Source of the DNA: Allomuricauda sp.
Lineage (GTDB): Bacteria > Bacteroidota > Bacteroidia > Flavobacteriales > Flavobacteriaceae
Reading direction: 5' to 3'
Assembly: GCA_028289745.1 (NCBI GenBank)
Contig: JANQOD010000406.1
Span: 1-12,643, forward strand
Length of the DNA: 12,643 bases
Made by a program: the position numbers and the translations under genes. How positions within the stretch are numbered: position 1 is the first letter of the stretch; the number at the start of each line of letters is the position of its first letter. Below the pieces are notes generated by a model, which saw nothing but the letters and a program-made list of their open reading frames with translations, made no database searches and had not been told where the DNA came from. Of this stretch, positions 1 to 9,111 are shown in pieces.

Positions 1-417
1 AAACCGCCCATCTGGTTCTGGGTGGTCAGTTCAGTCGCACTCGTATGGAACCTTATGGGTGTCTTTAATTATTTAAACCAAGCCTATAATCAAGAAGCCA
101 TTTTAGAGAGTTTGACCCAGGCACAACGTGAGGTTTTTGAGGGCATTCCGGCATGGGCAACAGCTGCTTTTGCCATAGCTGTTTTTGGTGGGACCATTGC
201 CTCTATCGCTCTTTTGCTGAGAAAAAAATGGGCAAAACCCTTGTTCGTTGTCTCTTTGGTCGCGGCAGTGGCCGATTTCATTCATTGGCTCTTTGTTTCA
301 GATGCAGTCGAAGCTTTTGGTTCTTCTACCTATCTGCTGCCAATTCTTGTGGTGGTCATAGGGCTCTTCTTGATTTTCTTCTCAAAAAAGGGCATTCAAA
401 AAGGTTGGTTGAACTAG
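1..417 (+). CDS. Small multi-span membrane protein, unrecognised, 5' partial
   Basis: I do not recognise a function for this protein. The reading frame is open to the first base of the window (residues before the GTG at 22 read KPPIWFW), and that extension continues the first hydrophobic segment, so the true start is probably upstream and the gene is cut by the window edge. About 138 residues are visible. Four hydrophobic stretches look like membrane helices: the start to about base 85 (rich in W, V and L), about 160-225 (ATAAFAIAVFGG), about 235-295 (PLFVVSLVAAVADFIHWLF) and about 340-385 (LLPILVVVIGLFLIFF). The loop between spans 1 and 2 is charged, and the C-terminus is basic (KKGIQKGWLN), so it probably faces the cytoplasm. 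It is the only plus-strand gene here and converges on the DUF3467 gene, so it does not belong to the ribosomal/polymerase operon. The reading frame is reliable; any function would be a guess. Confidence 0.8.
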   Translation, partial: KPPIWFWVVSSVALVWNLMGVFNYLNQAYNQEAILESLTQAQREVFEGIPAWATAAFAIAVFGGTIASIALLLRKKWAKPLFVVSLVAAVADFIHWLFVSDAVEAFGSSTYLLPILVVVIGLFLIFFSKKGIQKGWLN

Positions 418-435
418 GCAAAGTTCACTATAAAC

Positions 436-466
436 AAAAAGGCCCGACAATTGTCGGGCCTTTTTT
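436..466. terminator. Bidirectional Rho-independent terminator
   Basis: A perfect 20-base palindrome (GGCCCGACAA followed by its reverse complement, 441-460) has an A-run on the left and a T-run on the right. On either strand it therefore forms a GC-rich 8-bp stem with a 4-base AATT loop followed by U residues. It lies 23 bases after the stop of the plus-strand membrane protein gene and 9 bases after the stop of the minus-strand DUF3467 gene, exactly where a shared terminator for convergent genes is expected. Confidence 0.9.
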
Positions 467-469
467 CTT

Positions 470-781
470 TCACGCCTCTCCAGTAGGCCCAAAATTTAAT
501 GGAATAGGAGGCTGTTCATAATCTTTTATGGTGCCATGGGCCTGTTCAAAACGCACCACATTTTCGTTCAAGGCCTTTAAGAACTTTTTGGCATGCTGTG
601 GGGTCAAAACTATTCGACTTTTGACCTTTGCCTTGGGTGTGCCCGGCATCATACTAATGAAGTCAATGACAAACTCAGAAACAGAGTGGTTGATGATGGC
701 TAAATTTGAGTAGGTGCCTTCTGCCGTCTTCTCATCCAATTCAATATTGATCTGCTTTTGTTTTTTTTCTTTCTCGGCCAT
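470..781 (-). CDS. DUF3467 domain-containing protein
   Basis: This 103-residue soluble protein matches what I know of the DUF3467 family, which in Bacteroidota is commonly encoded directly after rpoC. The family's molecular function is not known to me. The N-terminus is lysine- and glutamate-rich (MAEKEKKQKQINIELDEKTAEG). It is followed by a beta-rich core (YSNLAIINHSVSEFVIDFISMMPG), then a basic strand and helix (KAKVKSRIVLTPQHAKKFLKALNENVVRFEQAHG), and a proline-rich tail ending PIPLNFGPTGEA. There is no signal peptide or membrane span, so it is probably cytoplasmic. The ATG at 781-779 has no Shine-Dalgarno sequence. It follows rpoC by 48 bases, but a terminator-like hairpin lies within that gap, so it is expressed either by read-through from rpoC or from a promoter I could not identify. 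Family assignment is confident; the role is unknown. Confidence 0.88.
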   Translation of the reverse strand: MAEKEKKQKQINIELDEKTAEGTYSNLAIINHSVSEFVIDFISMMPGTPKAKVKSRIVLTPQHAKKFLKALNENVVRFEQAHGTIKDYEQPPIPLNFGPTGEA

Positions 782-793
782 ACCGTTGCTATT

Positions 794-821
794 AAAAAAA
801 CCCCAACCTAAATGGTCGGGG
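794..821 (-). terminator. Rho-independent terminator after rpoC
   Basis: In the minus-strand transcript, CCCCGACC (821-814) pairs with GGTTGGGG (808-801) around a 5-base loop. This gives an 8-bp stem with one G-U wobble, followed directly by seven U residues (800-794). On the plus strand the wobble becomes an A-C mismatch and there is no useful T-run, so the element is directional. It begins 8 bases after the rpoC stop codon and ends 12 bases before the DUF3467 start codon. It should end most of the long ribosomal protein/polymerase transcript, with any read-through feeding DUF3467. Confidence 0.82.
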
Positions 822-829
822 TCAGTGCA

Positions 830-3800
830 TTAAAATTTGAATTCTTCTTTTCGGGCCATGATTTCGTCATACTCTTCCTTAGAGCCCACAATAATACTAT
901 CATAGTCTCTCATACCCGTACCGGCAGGAATCTTGTGTCCGACGATTACATTTTCTTTGAGCCCTTCCAGCGTATCGACCTTACCACTTACTGCGGCTTC
1001 GTTCAACACTTTGGTGGTTTCTTGGAAAGATGCGGCCGAAATAAATGACTTGGTCTGCAATGAGGCCCTGGTGATACCCTGAAGTACAGGTGTAGCCGTA
1101 GCTGCAATGGCATCCCTGGCGGTGACAACCGACTTGTCTGAACGTTTCAAAAGCGAGTTCTCATCACGTAGTTCACGTGCAGAAATGATTTGACCCGCTT
1201 TCAAATTTTCAGACTCACCTGGGTCTTCTACCACTTTCTTGCCGAAGATCTCATCATTCTCATGAATGAAATCATCTTTGTGCACCAATTGGTTCTCCAA
1301 GAAAATAGTATCACCCGGATCTTGAATCTGAACCTTGCGCATCATCTGTCTCACTACTACTTCAAAGTGTTTGTCGTTGATTTTCACACCCTGCAAGCGG
1401 TATACTTCTTGAACTTCGTTGACAAGATACTGCTGAACAGCTGAAGGCCCTTTGATCGCCAAGATGTCATCAGGGGTAATCGAACCATCTGACAATGGCA
1501 TACCTGCCCTTACATAATCGTTCTCTTGAACCAATATTTGGTTTGAGAGCTTGACCAGGTATTTCTTGATTTCGCCAGTTTTGGACTCAATGATTATCTC
1601 ACGGTTACCCCTTTTGATCTTTCCAAAGGAAACCACACCGTCAATCTCTGAAACCACTGCCGGATTTGAAGGATTACGTGCTTCGAACAATTCGGTCACC
1701 CTTGGTAGACCACCTGTGATATCGCCCGCTTTGGCCGATTTACGTGGAATCTTGACCAAAATCTTGCCTTCTTTGATCTTATTGCCATCATCGACCATTA
1801 GGTGCGACCCTACAGGAAGGTTGTATGAACGCAACACCTCACCCTTGCCATCCTTAATCAATAAGGTTGGTATGAGCTTTTTGTTTCTTGATTCAGAAAT
1901 TACTTTTTCTTGGAAACCGGTCTGCTCATCAATTTCTACTTGATAGGTCACGCCCTGTTCAATATTCTCATAGGCGATTTGCCCAGTAAACTCTGAAACA
2001 ATCACCCCATTGTAGGGATCCCATTGACAGATTACATCTCCTTTTTTCACTTTTGCTCCGTTCTTGATGAACAATTGTGAGCCATAAGGAATGTTGTTCG
2101 TGCTCAGGGTAATGCCCGTTTTCTCATCGACAATTTTGATTTCACCGGTTCTGGAAATCACAATATTTGCTTTTTGGCCTTCAGAATTTTCACCGACTAC
2201 GGTTCTGAGGTCTTCTATCTCGGCTACGCCATCATATTTGGCTTCGAGTTTGTTGTCTTCAGAAATATTACCTGCGATACCCCCTACGTGGAAAGTACGC
2301 AACGTTAATTGGGTACCGGGCTCACCAATTGATTGGGCTGCCACAACACCGACGGCTTCACCGCGCTGTACCATTTTATTGGTCGCAAGGTTTCTTCCGT
2401 AACATTTCGCACAAATACCTTTGGCCGCTTCACAGGTCAAAGCTGAACGCACTTCGATTTTCTCAATTGGCGACGCCTCTATCTTGGCGACATCTTCCTC
2501 TTTTATTTCTTGACCGGATGTAAGCAATAATTCTTCGGTCATCGGATCGTACACATCGTGCAACGATACCCTACCAAGAATTCTTTCACCCAAGGTCTCA
2601 ACGATTTCTTCGTTCTTTTTCAAGGCTTCCACCTCTATGCCACGAAGGGTTTCACAGTCTTCTATTGTGACAATCACATCTTGTGAAACATCTACCAATC
2701 GACGGGTCAAATAACCGGCATCAGCTGTTTTCAATGCGGTATCGGCCAGACCTTTACGCGCACCGTGGGTCGAAATGAAATACTCGAGAATTGACAGTCC
2801 CTCCTTGAAATTGGAAAGAATCGGGTTTTCGATGATTTCACCACCGCCAGCAGTCGATTTTTTGGGTTTGGCCATCAAACCACGCATGCCGGTCAACTGG
2901 CGAATCTGTTCTTTTGAACCCCTTGCACCAGAATCCAACATCATATACACCGAGTTGAAGCCTTGCTGATCTTCGCGAATGCGCTTCATGGCCAATTCGG
3001 TCAACATGGCATTGGTAGATGTCCAAACATCGATTACCTGGTTGTAACGCTCATTGTTGGTGATCAGACCCATGTTGTAATTGGCCATAATACCATCGAC
3101 CTGCCCATTTGCATCAGCGATCATCTCATGCTTTTCTGCAGGAATGATAATATCGCCCAAGCTGAATGAAAGACCACCCTTGAAGGCAAAATCATAACCC
3201 ATGGTCTTGATCTTGTCCAAGAAATTTGCTGTGGTCGGTACATCTGTGACGCTCAAAATCTTACCGATGATATTTCGAAGCGATTTTTTGTTCAGCACAT
3301 CGTTGATGAACCCTGCATTTTCAGGTACCACCCGGTTGAACAATACCCTACCTACGGTAGTCTCGATGATTTGATATACCAACTCACCTTCTTCATTGAA
3401 ATCTTTGGCCCTTACCTTGATGCCTGCATTCAAATCAACCCTACCCTCGTTAAAGGCGATGACCACCTCTTCATCTGAGTAAAAGGTCAACCCCTCGCCC
3501 TTTACAGGATATTCTTTAGATGACTTTCGCTCTTTGGTCATGTAGTAAAGACCCAACACCATATCTTGCGAGGGTACCGTAATCGGTGAACCGTTCGCAG
3601 GGTTCAGAATGTTCTGTGAGGCCAACATCAACAATTGCGCCTCAAGAATGGCCTCAGGGCCCAGCGGTAAGTGCACGGCCATTTGGTCACCATCGAAGTC
3701 AGCATTGAACGCTGTACACGCCAAAGGGTGCAAACGAATTGCCTTACCCTCTATCAATTTGGGCTGAAACGCCTGAATACCCAAACGGTGCAGCGTGGGT

Positions 3801-5128
3801 GCCCTATTGAGCAATACTGGGTGCCCCTTCAATACGTTTTCAAGAATATCCCAGACAACGGGCTCTTTTTTGTCAATGATCTTTTTGGCAGATTTCACGG
3901 TCTTTACAATACCCCTTTCAATCAATTTTCTGATAATGAACGGTTTGTAAAGCTCTGCCGCCATATCTTTTGGCAGACCACACTCGTACAGCTTCATCTC
4001 AGGACCCACGACAATTACCGAACGTGCAGAGTAGTCAACACGCTTACCCAAAAGGTTCTGTCGAAAACGCCCTTGCTTGCCCTTCAATGAATCGGAAAGT
4101 GATTTCAAGGGCCTGTTGGATTCTGTCTTCACCGCAGATGCCTTTCTCGTGTTATCGAAAAGGGAGTCTACCGATTCTTGAAGCATCCTTTTTTCATTTC
4201 TCAAGATTACTTCTGGCGCCTTGATTTCCATCAGACGCTTTAAACGGTTGTTTCTGATAATGACCCTGCGATACAGATCATTTAGATCAGATGTAGCAAA
4301 ACGGCCTCCATCCAATGGCACCAATGGACGCAATTCTGGCGGAATTACAGGAATTACCTTCATGATCATCCACTCTGGGCGGTTTTCACGGTTATCCTGC
4401 GCTTCACGAAGGGCTTCCACCACTTGAAGTCGCTTCAATGCTTCTGTTTTTCGTTGCTTGGAAGTCTCTGTATTGGCCTTGTGCCTCAATTCATACGAAA
4501 GTTCTTTAAGGTCAATTCTTGCCAAAAGGTCGATCAAACATTCCGCACCCATCTTGGCAATGAATTTGTCAGGGTCAGAATCTTCCAGGTATTGGTTTTC
4601 AGCAGGAATGGTATCTAAAATATTTAGATATTCCTCTTCCGTCAAGAAATCCATCTTTTGAATTTCCTCACCCTCCGGGCCTTTGGCAATACCTGGTTGA
4701 ATGACCACATACCTTTCATAGTAAATGATCATGTCAAGTTTCTTGGACGGCAATCCTAGAAGGTACCCTATTTTATTTGGTAGTGACCTGAAGTACCAGA
4801 TATGGGCCACGGGTACGACCAAGTTGATATGGCCTACCCTATCTCTACGAACTTTTTTCTCGGTAACCTCAACGCCACAACGGTCACAAACGATACCACG
4901 ATAGCGAATGCGCTTATATTTACCGCAGGCACACTCATAATCTTTTACAGGGCCGAAGATACGCTCGCAGAACAATCCGTCACGCTCTGGCTTGTGTGTT
5001 CGATAATTAATGGTTTCAGGTTTCAAGACCTCACCCCGTGACTCAGCTAGGATCGCCTCTGGCGATGAAAGTCCGATTGAGATTTTGTTGAACCTTTTTG
5101 GTGTATTATTATCCTTGATTCTTGCCAT
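830..5128 (-). CDS. rpoC: DNA-directed RNA polymerase subunit beta'
   Basis: This is the largest subunit of RNA polymerase; with beta it forms the catalytic cleft. At 1432 residues it has the usual length for the phylum. The N-terminal zinc site is present (C66, C68, C81, C84 in ECACGKYKRIRYRGIVCDRCG). The catalytic loop NADFDGD is at 475-481, with D477, D479 and D481 holding the active-site magnesium. The F-loop/bridge-helix region runs from about 732 to 814 (DSGARGS, then GARKGLADTALKTADAGYLTRR). The second zinc site is C825, C899, C906 and C909. The trigger loop EPGTQLTLRTFHVGG is at 936-950, with R944 and H947 intact; L943 stands where E. coli has Met932, a substitution also seen in other bacteria. 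The omega-binding tail motif ENVIVGHKIPAGTG is at about 1392. The ATG at 5128 lies 40 bases after rpoB with no Shine-Dalgarno, so it is co-transcribed with rpoB. It ends just before a terminator. Confidence 0.99.
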   Translation of the reverse strand: MARIKDNNTPKRFNKISIGLSSPEAILAESRGEVLKPETINYRTHKPERDGLFCERIFGPVKDYECACGKYKRIRYRGIVCDRCGVEVTEKKVRRDRVGHINLVVPVAHIWYFRSLPNKIGYLLGLPSKKLDMIIYYERYVVIQPGIAKGPEGEEIQKMDFLTEEEYLNILDTIPAENQYLEDSDPDKFIAKMGAECLIDLLARIDLKELSYELRHKANTETSKQRKTEALKRLQVVEALREAQDNRENRPEWMIMKVIPVIPPELRPLVPLDGGRFATSDLNDLYRRVIIRNNRLKRLMEIKAPEVILRNEKRMLQESVDSLFDNTRKASAVKTESNRPLKSLSDSLKGKQGRFRQNLLGKRVDYSARSVIVVGPEMKLYECGLPKDMAAELYKPFIIRKLIERGIVKTVKSAKKIIDKKEPVVWDILENVLKGHPVLLNRAPTLHRLGIQAFQPKLIEGKAIRLHPLACTAFNADFDGDQMAVHLPLGPEAILEAQLLMLASQNILNPANGSPITVPSQDMVLGLYYMTKERKSSKEYPVKGEGLTFYSDEEVVIAFNEGRVDLNAGIKVRAKDFNEEGELVYQIIETTVGRVLFNRVVPENAGFINDVLNKKSLRNIIGKILSVTDVPTTANFLDKIKTMGYDFAFKGGLSFSLGDIIIPAEKHEMIADANGQVDGIMANYNMGLITNNERYNQVIDVWTSTNAMLTELAMKRIREDQQGFNSVYMMLDSGARGSKEQIRQLTGMRGLMAKPKKSTAGGGEIIENPILSNFKEGLSILEYFISTHGARKGLADTALKTADAGYLTRRLVDVSQDVIVTIEDCETLRGIEVEALKKNEEIVETLGERILGRVSLHDVYDPMTEELLLTSGQEIKEEDVAKIEASPIEKIEVRSALTCEAAKGICAKCYGRNLATNKMVQRGEAVGVVAAQSIGEPGTQLTLRTFHVGGIAGNISEDNKLEAKYDGVAEIEDLRTVVGENSEGQKANIVISRTGEIKIVDEKTGITLSTNNIPYGSQLFIKNGAKVKKGDVICQWDPYNGVIVSEFTGQIAYENIEQGVTYQVEIDEQTGFQEKVISESRNKKLIPTLLIKDGKGEVLRSYNLPVGSHLMVDDGNKIKEGKILVKIPRKSAKAGDITGGLPRVTELFEARNPSNPAVVSEIDGVVSFGKIKRGNREIIIESKTGEIKKYLVKLSNQILVQENDYVRAGMPLSDGSITPDDILAIKGPSAVQQYLVNEVQEVYRLQGVKINDKHFEVVVRQMMRKVQIQDPGDTIFLENQLVHKDDFIHENDEIFGKKVVEDPGESENLKAGQIISARELRDENSLLKRSDKSVVTARDAIAATATPVLQGITRASLQTKSFISAASFQETTKVLNEAAVSGKVDTLEGLKENVIVGHKIPAGTGMRDYDSIIVGSKEEYDEIMARKEEFKF

Positions 5129-5168
5129 AATAGTATGGTGATAGCTTTAAATACGTGATTAACAATTT

Positions 5169-8100
5169 TTATTCTTCCAATCTGATGTCAAGGCCCAATC
5201 CCTTGAGTTCGTGCATCAATACATTGAAAGATTCTGGCAATCCAGGTTCTGGCATGCTCTCTCCCTTGACAATTGATTCATAGGTCTTTGCCCTACCGAT
5301 CACATCGTCAGATTTCACGGTCAACAACTCACGCAGGGTAGATGATGCACCGTAGGCCTCCAAGGCCCAAACCTCCATTTCACCGAAACGCTGGCCACCA
5401 AACTGTGCCTTACCACCCAATGGTTGTTGTGTGATAAGGGAGTATGGACCGATGGATCTGGCATGCATCTTGTCGTCGACCATGTGACCCAATTTCAACA
5501 TGTAAATGACCCCGACCGTGGCAGGCTGATGGAAACGTTGGCCTGTGCCGCCATCATAAAGATAGGTATGGCCAAATCGTGGCACTGCCGCTTCATCGGT
5601 CAACTCGTTGATTTCTTCAAGTGTGGCGCCATCAAAAATCGGTGTTGCGAATTTCTTTTCGAGATTTTGTCCGGCCCAGCCCAAAACGGTCTCATAAATC
5701 TGACCAATGTTCATACGCGATGGTACACCCAATGGGTTCAACACGATGTCAACAGGGGTTCCGTCTTCCAAGAACGGCATATCTTCTTGACGAACGATAC
5801 GGGCGACGATACCTTTGTTTCCGTGACGACCGGCCATCTTGTCACCGACTTTCAACTTGCGTTTTTTGGCGATATAGACCTTGGCCAATTTCATGATCCC
5901 TGCTGGTAATTCATCACCAACGGAAATCGTGAACTTGTCCCTTCTCAGGTTTCCTTGAAGGTCGTTCAGCTTAATCTTATAGTTGTGCAGCAGGTCATTG
6001 ACCAAAGCATTGGTTTTTTTATCGGTTGTCCAACTTCCGCTGACCAAATGGGCGAAATCATCAACTGCGTTGAGCATTTTGATGGTATATTTCTTGCCCT
6101 TCGGAAGGACTTCCTCACCTAGATCGTTCTGAACGCCTTGCGAGGTTTTGCCATTGACCAACTCAAAAAGTTTCTTGACCAGAACATCTTTCAATTGCTG
6201 GAATTTCACTTCGTAATCCATTTCGAGTCTGGTAATGGCCTCTTTATCTTCAGAACGTTTTCTCTTGTCTTTGATCGAACGGGAGAAGAGCTTCTTATCG
6301 ATAACGACACCATTCAATGATGGTGGTGCTTTCATCGAAGCATCTTTGACATCACCGGCCTTGTCACCAAAGATGGCACGTAGAAGCTTTTCTTCAGGAG
6401 TCGGGTCAGATTCACCTTTTGGGGTAATCTTACCGATCAAAATGTCTCCAGGCTTGACCTCTGCGCCAATACGGATCATACCATATTCATCAAGATCTTT
6501 GGTAGCTTCTTCAGAAACATTGGGAATATCATTGGTCAATTCTTCGGCACCTAGTTTGGTATCCCTCACCTCTAAAGCGTATTCATCAATGTGAATGGAT
6601 GTAAAGATATCTTCCCGGACCACTTTTTCAGAAATCACTATGGCATCCTCGAAGTTATATCCCTTCCAAGGCATAAAGGCAACCTTAAGGTTTCTACCCA
6701 AGGCCAGCTCACCGCTCTGGGTAGCGTAACCTTCACAAAGCACTTGGCCTTTTTTCACTTTGTCGCCTTTTTTGACAATAGGCTTCAAATTGATGCAGGT
6801 GCCCTGGTTTGTCTTTCTAAATTTGACCAATTCGTACGTCTTGGAATCTTCCTCAAAACTTACCAAGCGTTCTTCCTCGTTACGGGTATATTTTATGATG
6901 ATCTTATGTGAATCAACGTATTCAACAACCCCATCACCTTCTGCGTTGATCAATACCCTCGAATCGGTGGCCACCTGTCTTTCCAGGCCTGTGCCGACAA
7001 TCGGGGATTCTGGTCGTAACAATGGAACAGCTTGACGCATCATGTTCGACCCCATTAAAGCACGGTTCGCATCGTCATGCTCCAAGAATGGAATCAAGGA
7101 TGCGGAAATTGACGCAATCTGATTAGGGGCAACATCGGTATAATTGACCTCTTTTGGGTCAACAACGGGAAAATCGCCTTCCTCACGGGCAATTACCTTA
7201 TCACGCTCAATCGCACCGTCATTCTTCAACGGAATATTGGCCTGGGCGATCTTCATTCCCTCTTCTTCTTCCGCACTTAAATAAATGAAGTCTTTGGTAT
7301 CGACCTTTCCTTTTGCCACTTTTCGGTATGGTGTCTCCAAAAAGCCCATGGAATTCACCTTCGCGAATACCGACAGGGAGGAAATCAAACCAATGTTCGG
7401 GCCTTCAGGTGTCTCGATCGGGCACAATCTACCATAATGGGTATAGTGAACATCACGAACCTCAAAACCTGCTCTTTCACGGGAAAGACCACCAGGCCCC
7501 AATGCCGACATTCTACGTTTGTGGGTAATCTCGGCCAAAGGATTGGTTTGATCCATGAACTGAGACAATTGGTTCGTACCAAAGAATGAGTTGATTACCG
7601 AAGACAAGGTCTTCGCATTGATCAAATCAATTGGGGTAAAGACCTCATTGTCACGAACGTTCATTCGCTCACGAATGGTTCTTGCCATACGGGCAAGACC
7701 AACACCGAACTGTTGCGATAATTGCTCTCCAACGGTTCTGACGCGACGGTTTGATAAGTGATCGATATCATCTATTTCAGCTTTTGAATTGATCAACTCG
7801 ATCAAATACTTGATTATGGTAATGATATCTTCTTTGGTCAAGACCTGCTCATCCATTGCGATGTCAAGGCCCAATTTTTTGTTCATTCGATAACGCCCGA
7901 CTTCACCAAGGTTATAACGCTGGTCAGAGAAGAACAACTTATCTATGATACCCCTTGCAGTTTCCTCATCTGGCGGTTCTGCATTGCGCAGTTGACGATA
8001 GATGTGTTCAACCGCCTCCTTTTCAGAGTTGGTCGGGTCTTTTTGAAGTGTATTGTGAATGATGGCGTAATCAGACTGTGCATTGTTCTCTTTATGCAGA

Positions 8101-8978
8101 AGAATGGTCTTTACGTCTGCATCCAAAATTTCATCGACATGTTCTTTTTCCAAGACCGTGTCACGATCCAAAATAATTTCGTTTCGCTCGATAGAGACTA
8201 CCTCACCGGTATCTTCATCAACAAAATCTTCGTGCCATGTGTTCAATACCCTGGCCGCCAATTTTCGACCAAGCACCTTTTTCAGGCCGGTTTTAGAAAC
8301 CTTGATTTCTTCTGAAAGGTCAAAAATTTCAAGGATATCTTTATCCCTTTCATAACCAATGGCCCTAAACAGGGTGGTTACCGGTAATTTTTTCTTTCGG
8401 TCAATGTAAGCATACATCACGCCATTGATATCCGTTGCAAACTCGATCCAAGAACCTTTGAACGGAATGACCCTTGCCGAATACAATTTTGTACCATTGG
8501 CATGGAAAGACTGGCCAAAGAAAACCCCTGGTGATCGGTGCAATTGTGAAACCACGACCCTTTCGGCCCCATTGACCACAAACGTTCCACTAGGTGTCAT
8601 GTAGGGAATGGTGCCCAAGTACACATCTTGTACGATGGTCTCGAAATCTTCGTGCTCGGGATCGGTACAATACAATTTCAACCGTGCCTTCAACGGTACG
8701 CTATAGGTAAGTCCGCGCTCAATACACTCTTGAATGGTATATCTGGGCGGGTCTATGAAATAATCCAAAAACTCAAGTACAAATTGGTTTCTGGTATCTG
8801 TTATAGGGAAATTCTCCATGAAGGTATTGTAGAGCCCTTCATTGCCTCTTTCGTCAGATTTGGTCTCAAGCTGGAAAAAATCTTGAAACGATTTGATCTG
8901 AATGTCCAAGAAATCCGGATACTCCGGTATGTTCTTAGCGGATGCGAAATTTATTCTTTCAGTCTGATTTTTGAACAT
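5169..8978 (-). CDS. rpoB: DNA-directed RNA polymerase subunit beta
   Basis: This is the second-largest RNA polymerase subunit, forming the other half of the catalytic cleft and the rifampicin pocket. I chose the ATG at 8978 (1269 residues); a TTG directly before it at 8981 would add one residue. The rifampicin region at about 468-493 reads QLSQFMDQTNPLAEITHKRRMSALG and keeps the residues of sensitive enzymes (D476, H486 and S491, matching E. coli D516, H526 and S531). It is followed by RLCPIETPEGPNIGLI. The active-site motif GYNFED is at 773-778 and the basic motif GDKMAGRHGNKG at 1045-1056. The C-terminal part that clamps against beta' is intact (QQPLGGKAQFGGQRFGEMEVWALEAYGA). The protein is shorter than E. 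coli RpoB (1342), as is normal for Bacteroidota. It follows rplL by 133 bases, the longest gene-to-gene gap between secE and rpoC, and that gap holds two hairpins. Confidence 0.98.
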   Translation of the reverse strand: MFKNQTERINFASAKNIPEYPDFLDIQIKSFQDFFQLETKSDERGNEGLYNTFMENFPITDTRNQFVLEFLDYFIDPPRYTIQECIERGLTYSVPLKARLKLYCTDPEHEDFETIVQDVYLGTIPYMTPSGTFVVNGAERVVVSQLHRSPGVFFGQSFHANGTKLYSARVIPFKGSWIEFATDINGVMYAYIDRKKKLPVTTLFRAIGYERDKDILEIFDLSEEIKVSKTGLKKVLGRKLAARVLNTWHEDFVDEDTGEVVSIERNEIILDRDTVLEKEHVDEILDADVKTILLHKENNAQSDYAIIHNTLQKDPTNSEKEAVEHIYRQLRNAEPPDEETARGIIDKLFFSDQRYNLGEVGRYRMNKKLGLDIAMDEQVLTKEDIITIIKYLIELINSKAEIDDIDHLSNRRVRTVGEQLSQQFGVGLARMARTIRERMNVRDNEVFTPIDLINAKTLSSVINSFFGTNQLSQFMDQTNPLAEITHKRRMSALGPGGLSRERAGFEVRDVHYTHYGRLCPIETPEGPNIGLISSLSVFAKVNSMGFLETPYRKVAKGKVDTKDFIYLSAEEEEGMKIAQANIPLKNDGAIERDKVIAREEGDFPVVDPKEVNYTDVAPNQIASISASLIPFLEHDDANRALMGSNMMRQAVPLLRPESPIVGTGLERQVATDSRVLINAEGDGVVEYVDSHKIIIKYTRNEEERLVSFEEDSKTYELVKFRKTNQGTCINLKPIVKKGDKVKKGQVLCEGYATQSGELALGRNLKVAFMPWKGYNFEDAIVISEKVVREDIFTSIHIDEYALEVRDTKLGAEELTNDIPNVSEEATKDLDEYGMIRIGAEVKPGDILIGKITPKGESDPTPEEKLLRAIFGDKAGDVKDASMKAPPSLNGVVIDKKLFSRSIKDKRKRSEDKEAITRLEMDYEVKFQQLKDVLVKKLFELVNGKTSQGVQNDLGEEVLPKGKKYTIKMLNAVDDFAHLVSGSWTTDKKTNALVNDLLHNYKIKLNDLQGNLRRDKFTISVGDELPAGIMKLAKVYIAKKRKLKVGDKMAGRHGNKGIVARIVRQEDMPFLEDGTPVDIVLNPLGVPSRMNIGQIYETVLGWAGQNLEKKFATPIFDGATLEEINELTDEAAVPRFGHTYLYDGGTGQRFHQPATVGVIYMLKLGHMVDDKMHARSIGPYSLITQQPLGGKAQFGGQRFGEMEVWALEAYGASSTLRELLTVKSDDVIGRAKTYESIVKGESMPEPGLPESFNVLMHELKGLGLDIRLEE

Positions 8979-9016
8979 CAATGGACAAATTTTGAACGTG
9001 AATATTACTTATGGGC

Positions 9017-9087
9017 GACATGCGACTTCACATGTCTCTATATAACAGGCTAAGGTCTAGCCCCGCTATACGCGAGAAAAGACCTTA
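9017..9087 (-). promoter_or_regulatory. Two hairpins in the rplL-rpoB intergenic leader
   Basis: The 133-base gap between rplL and rpoB contains two inverted repeats. The first in the transcript is a perfect 8-bp stem, TAAGGTCT (9051-9058) with AGACCTTA (9080-9087). Its 21-base loop contains a further 3-bp CGC/GCG pairing (9064-9066 with 9072-9074). The second is a 6-bp stem, GACATG (9017-9022) with CATGTC (9031-9036). Neither is followed by a U-run on the minus strand, so they are not standard terminators. In E. coli the equivalent gap holds an attenuator and an RNase III processing site that lower rpoBC output relative to rplJL. A similar role here is inference from position and folding only. 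I found no convincing Bacteroidota promoter (TTG then TAnnTTTG) in the gap. Confidence 0.45.
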
Positions 9088-9111
9088 ACCAAATCAATAT
9101 GGTAGCAGTTA

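Noticed and set aside
3671..4090. Plus-strand open frame of 139 codons inside rpoC
   Set aside because: It lies wholly antisense to the strongly conserved catalytic region of rpoC and its product has no recognisable domain or hydrophobic pattern; it is a shadow of the real gene.
5424..5909. Plus-strand open frame of 161 codons inside rpoB
   Set aside because: It is antisense to conserved rpoB coding sequence, with a composition typical of a reversed frame and no plausible start region; rejected as a shadow.
8979..9016. Possible promoter just before rpoB (AAAATTTG)
   Set aside because: The -7 match is imperfect, it lies only a few bases from the start codon, and no TTG stands at the required distance.
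8628..9053. Plus-strand open frame running from rpoB into the rplL-rpoB gap
   Set aside because: Most of it is antisense to the rpoB 5' end, and the part in the gap is short and overlaps the hairpins; there is no independent support for a gene.
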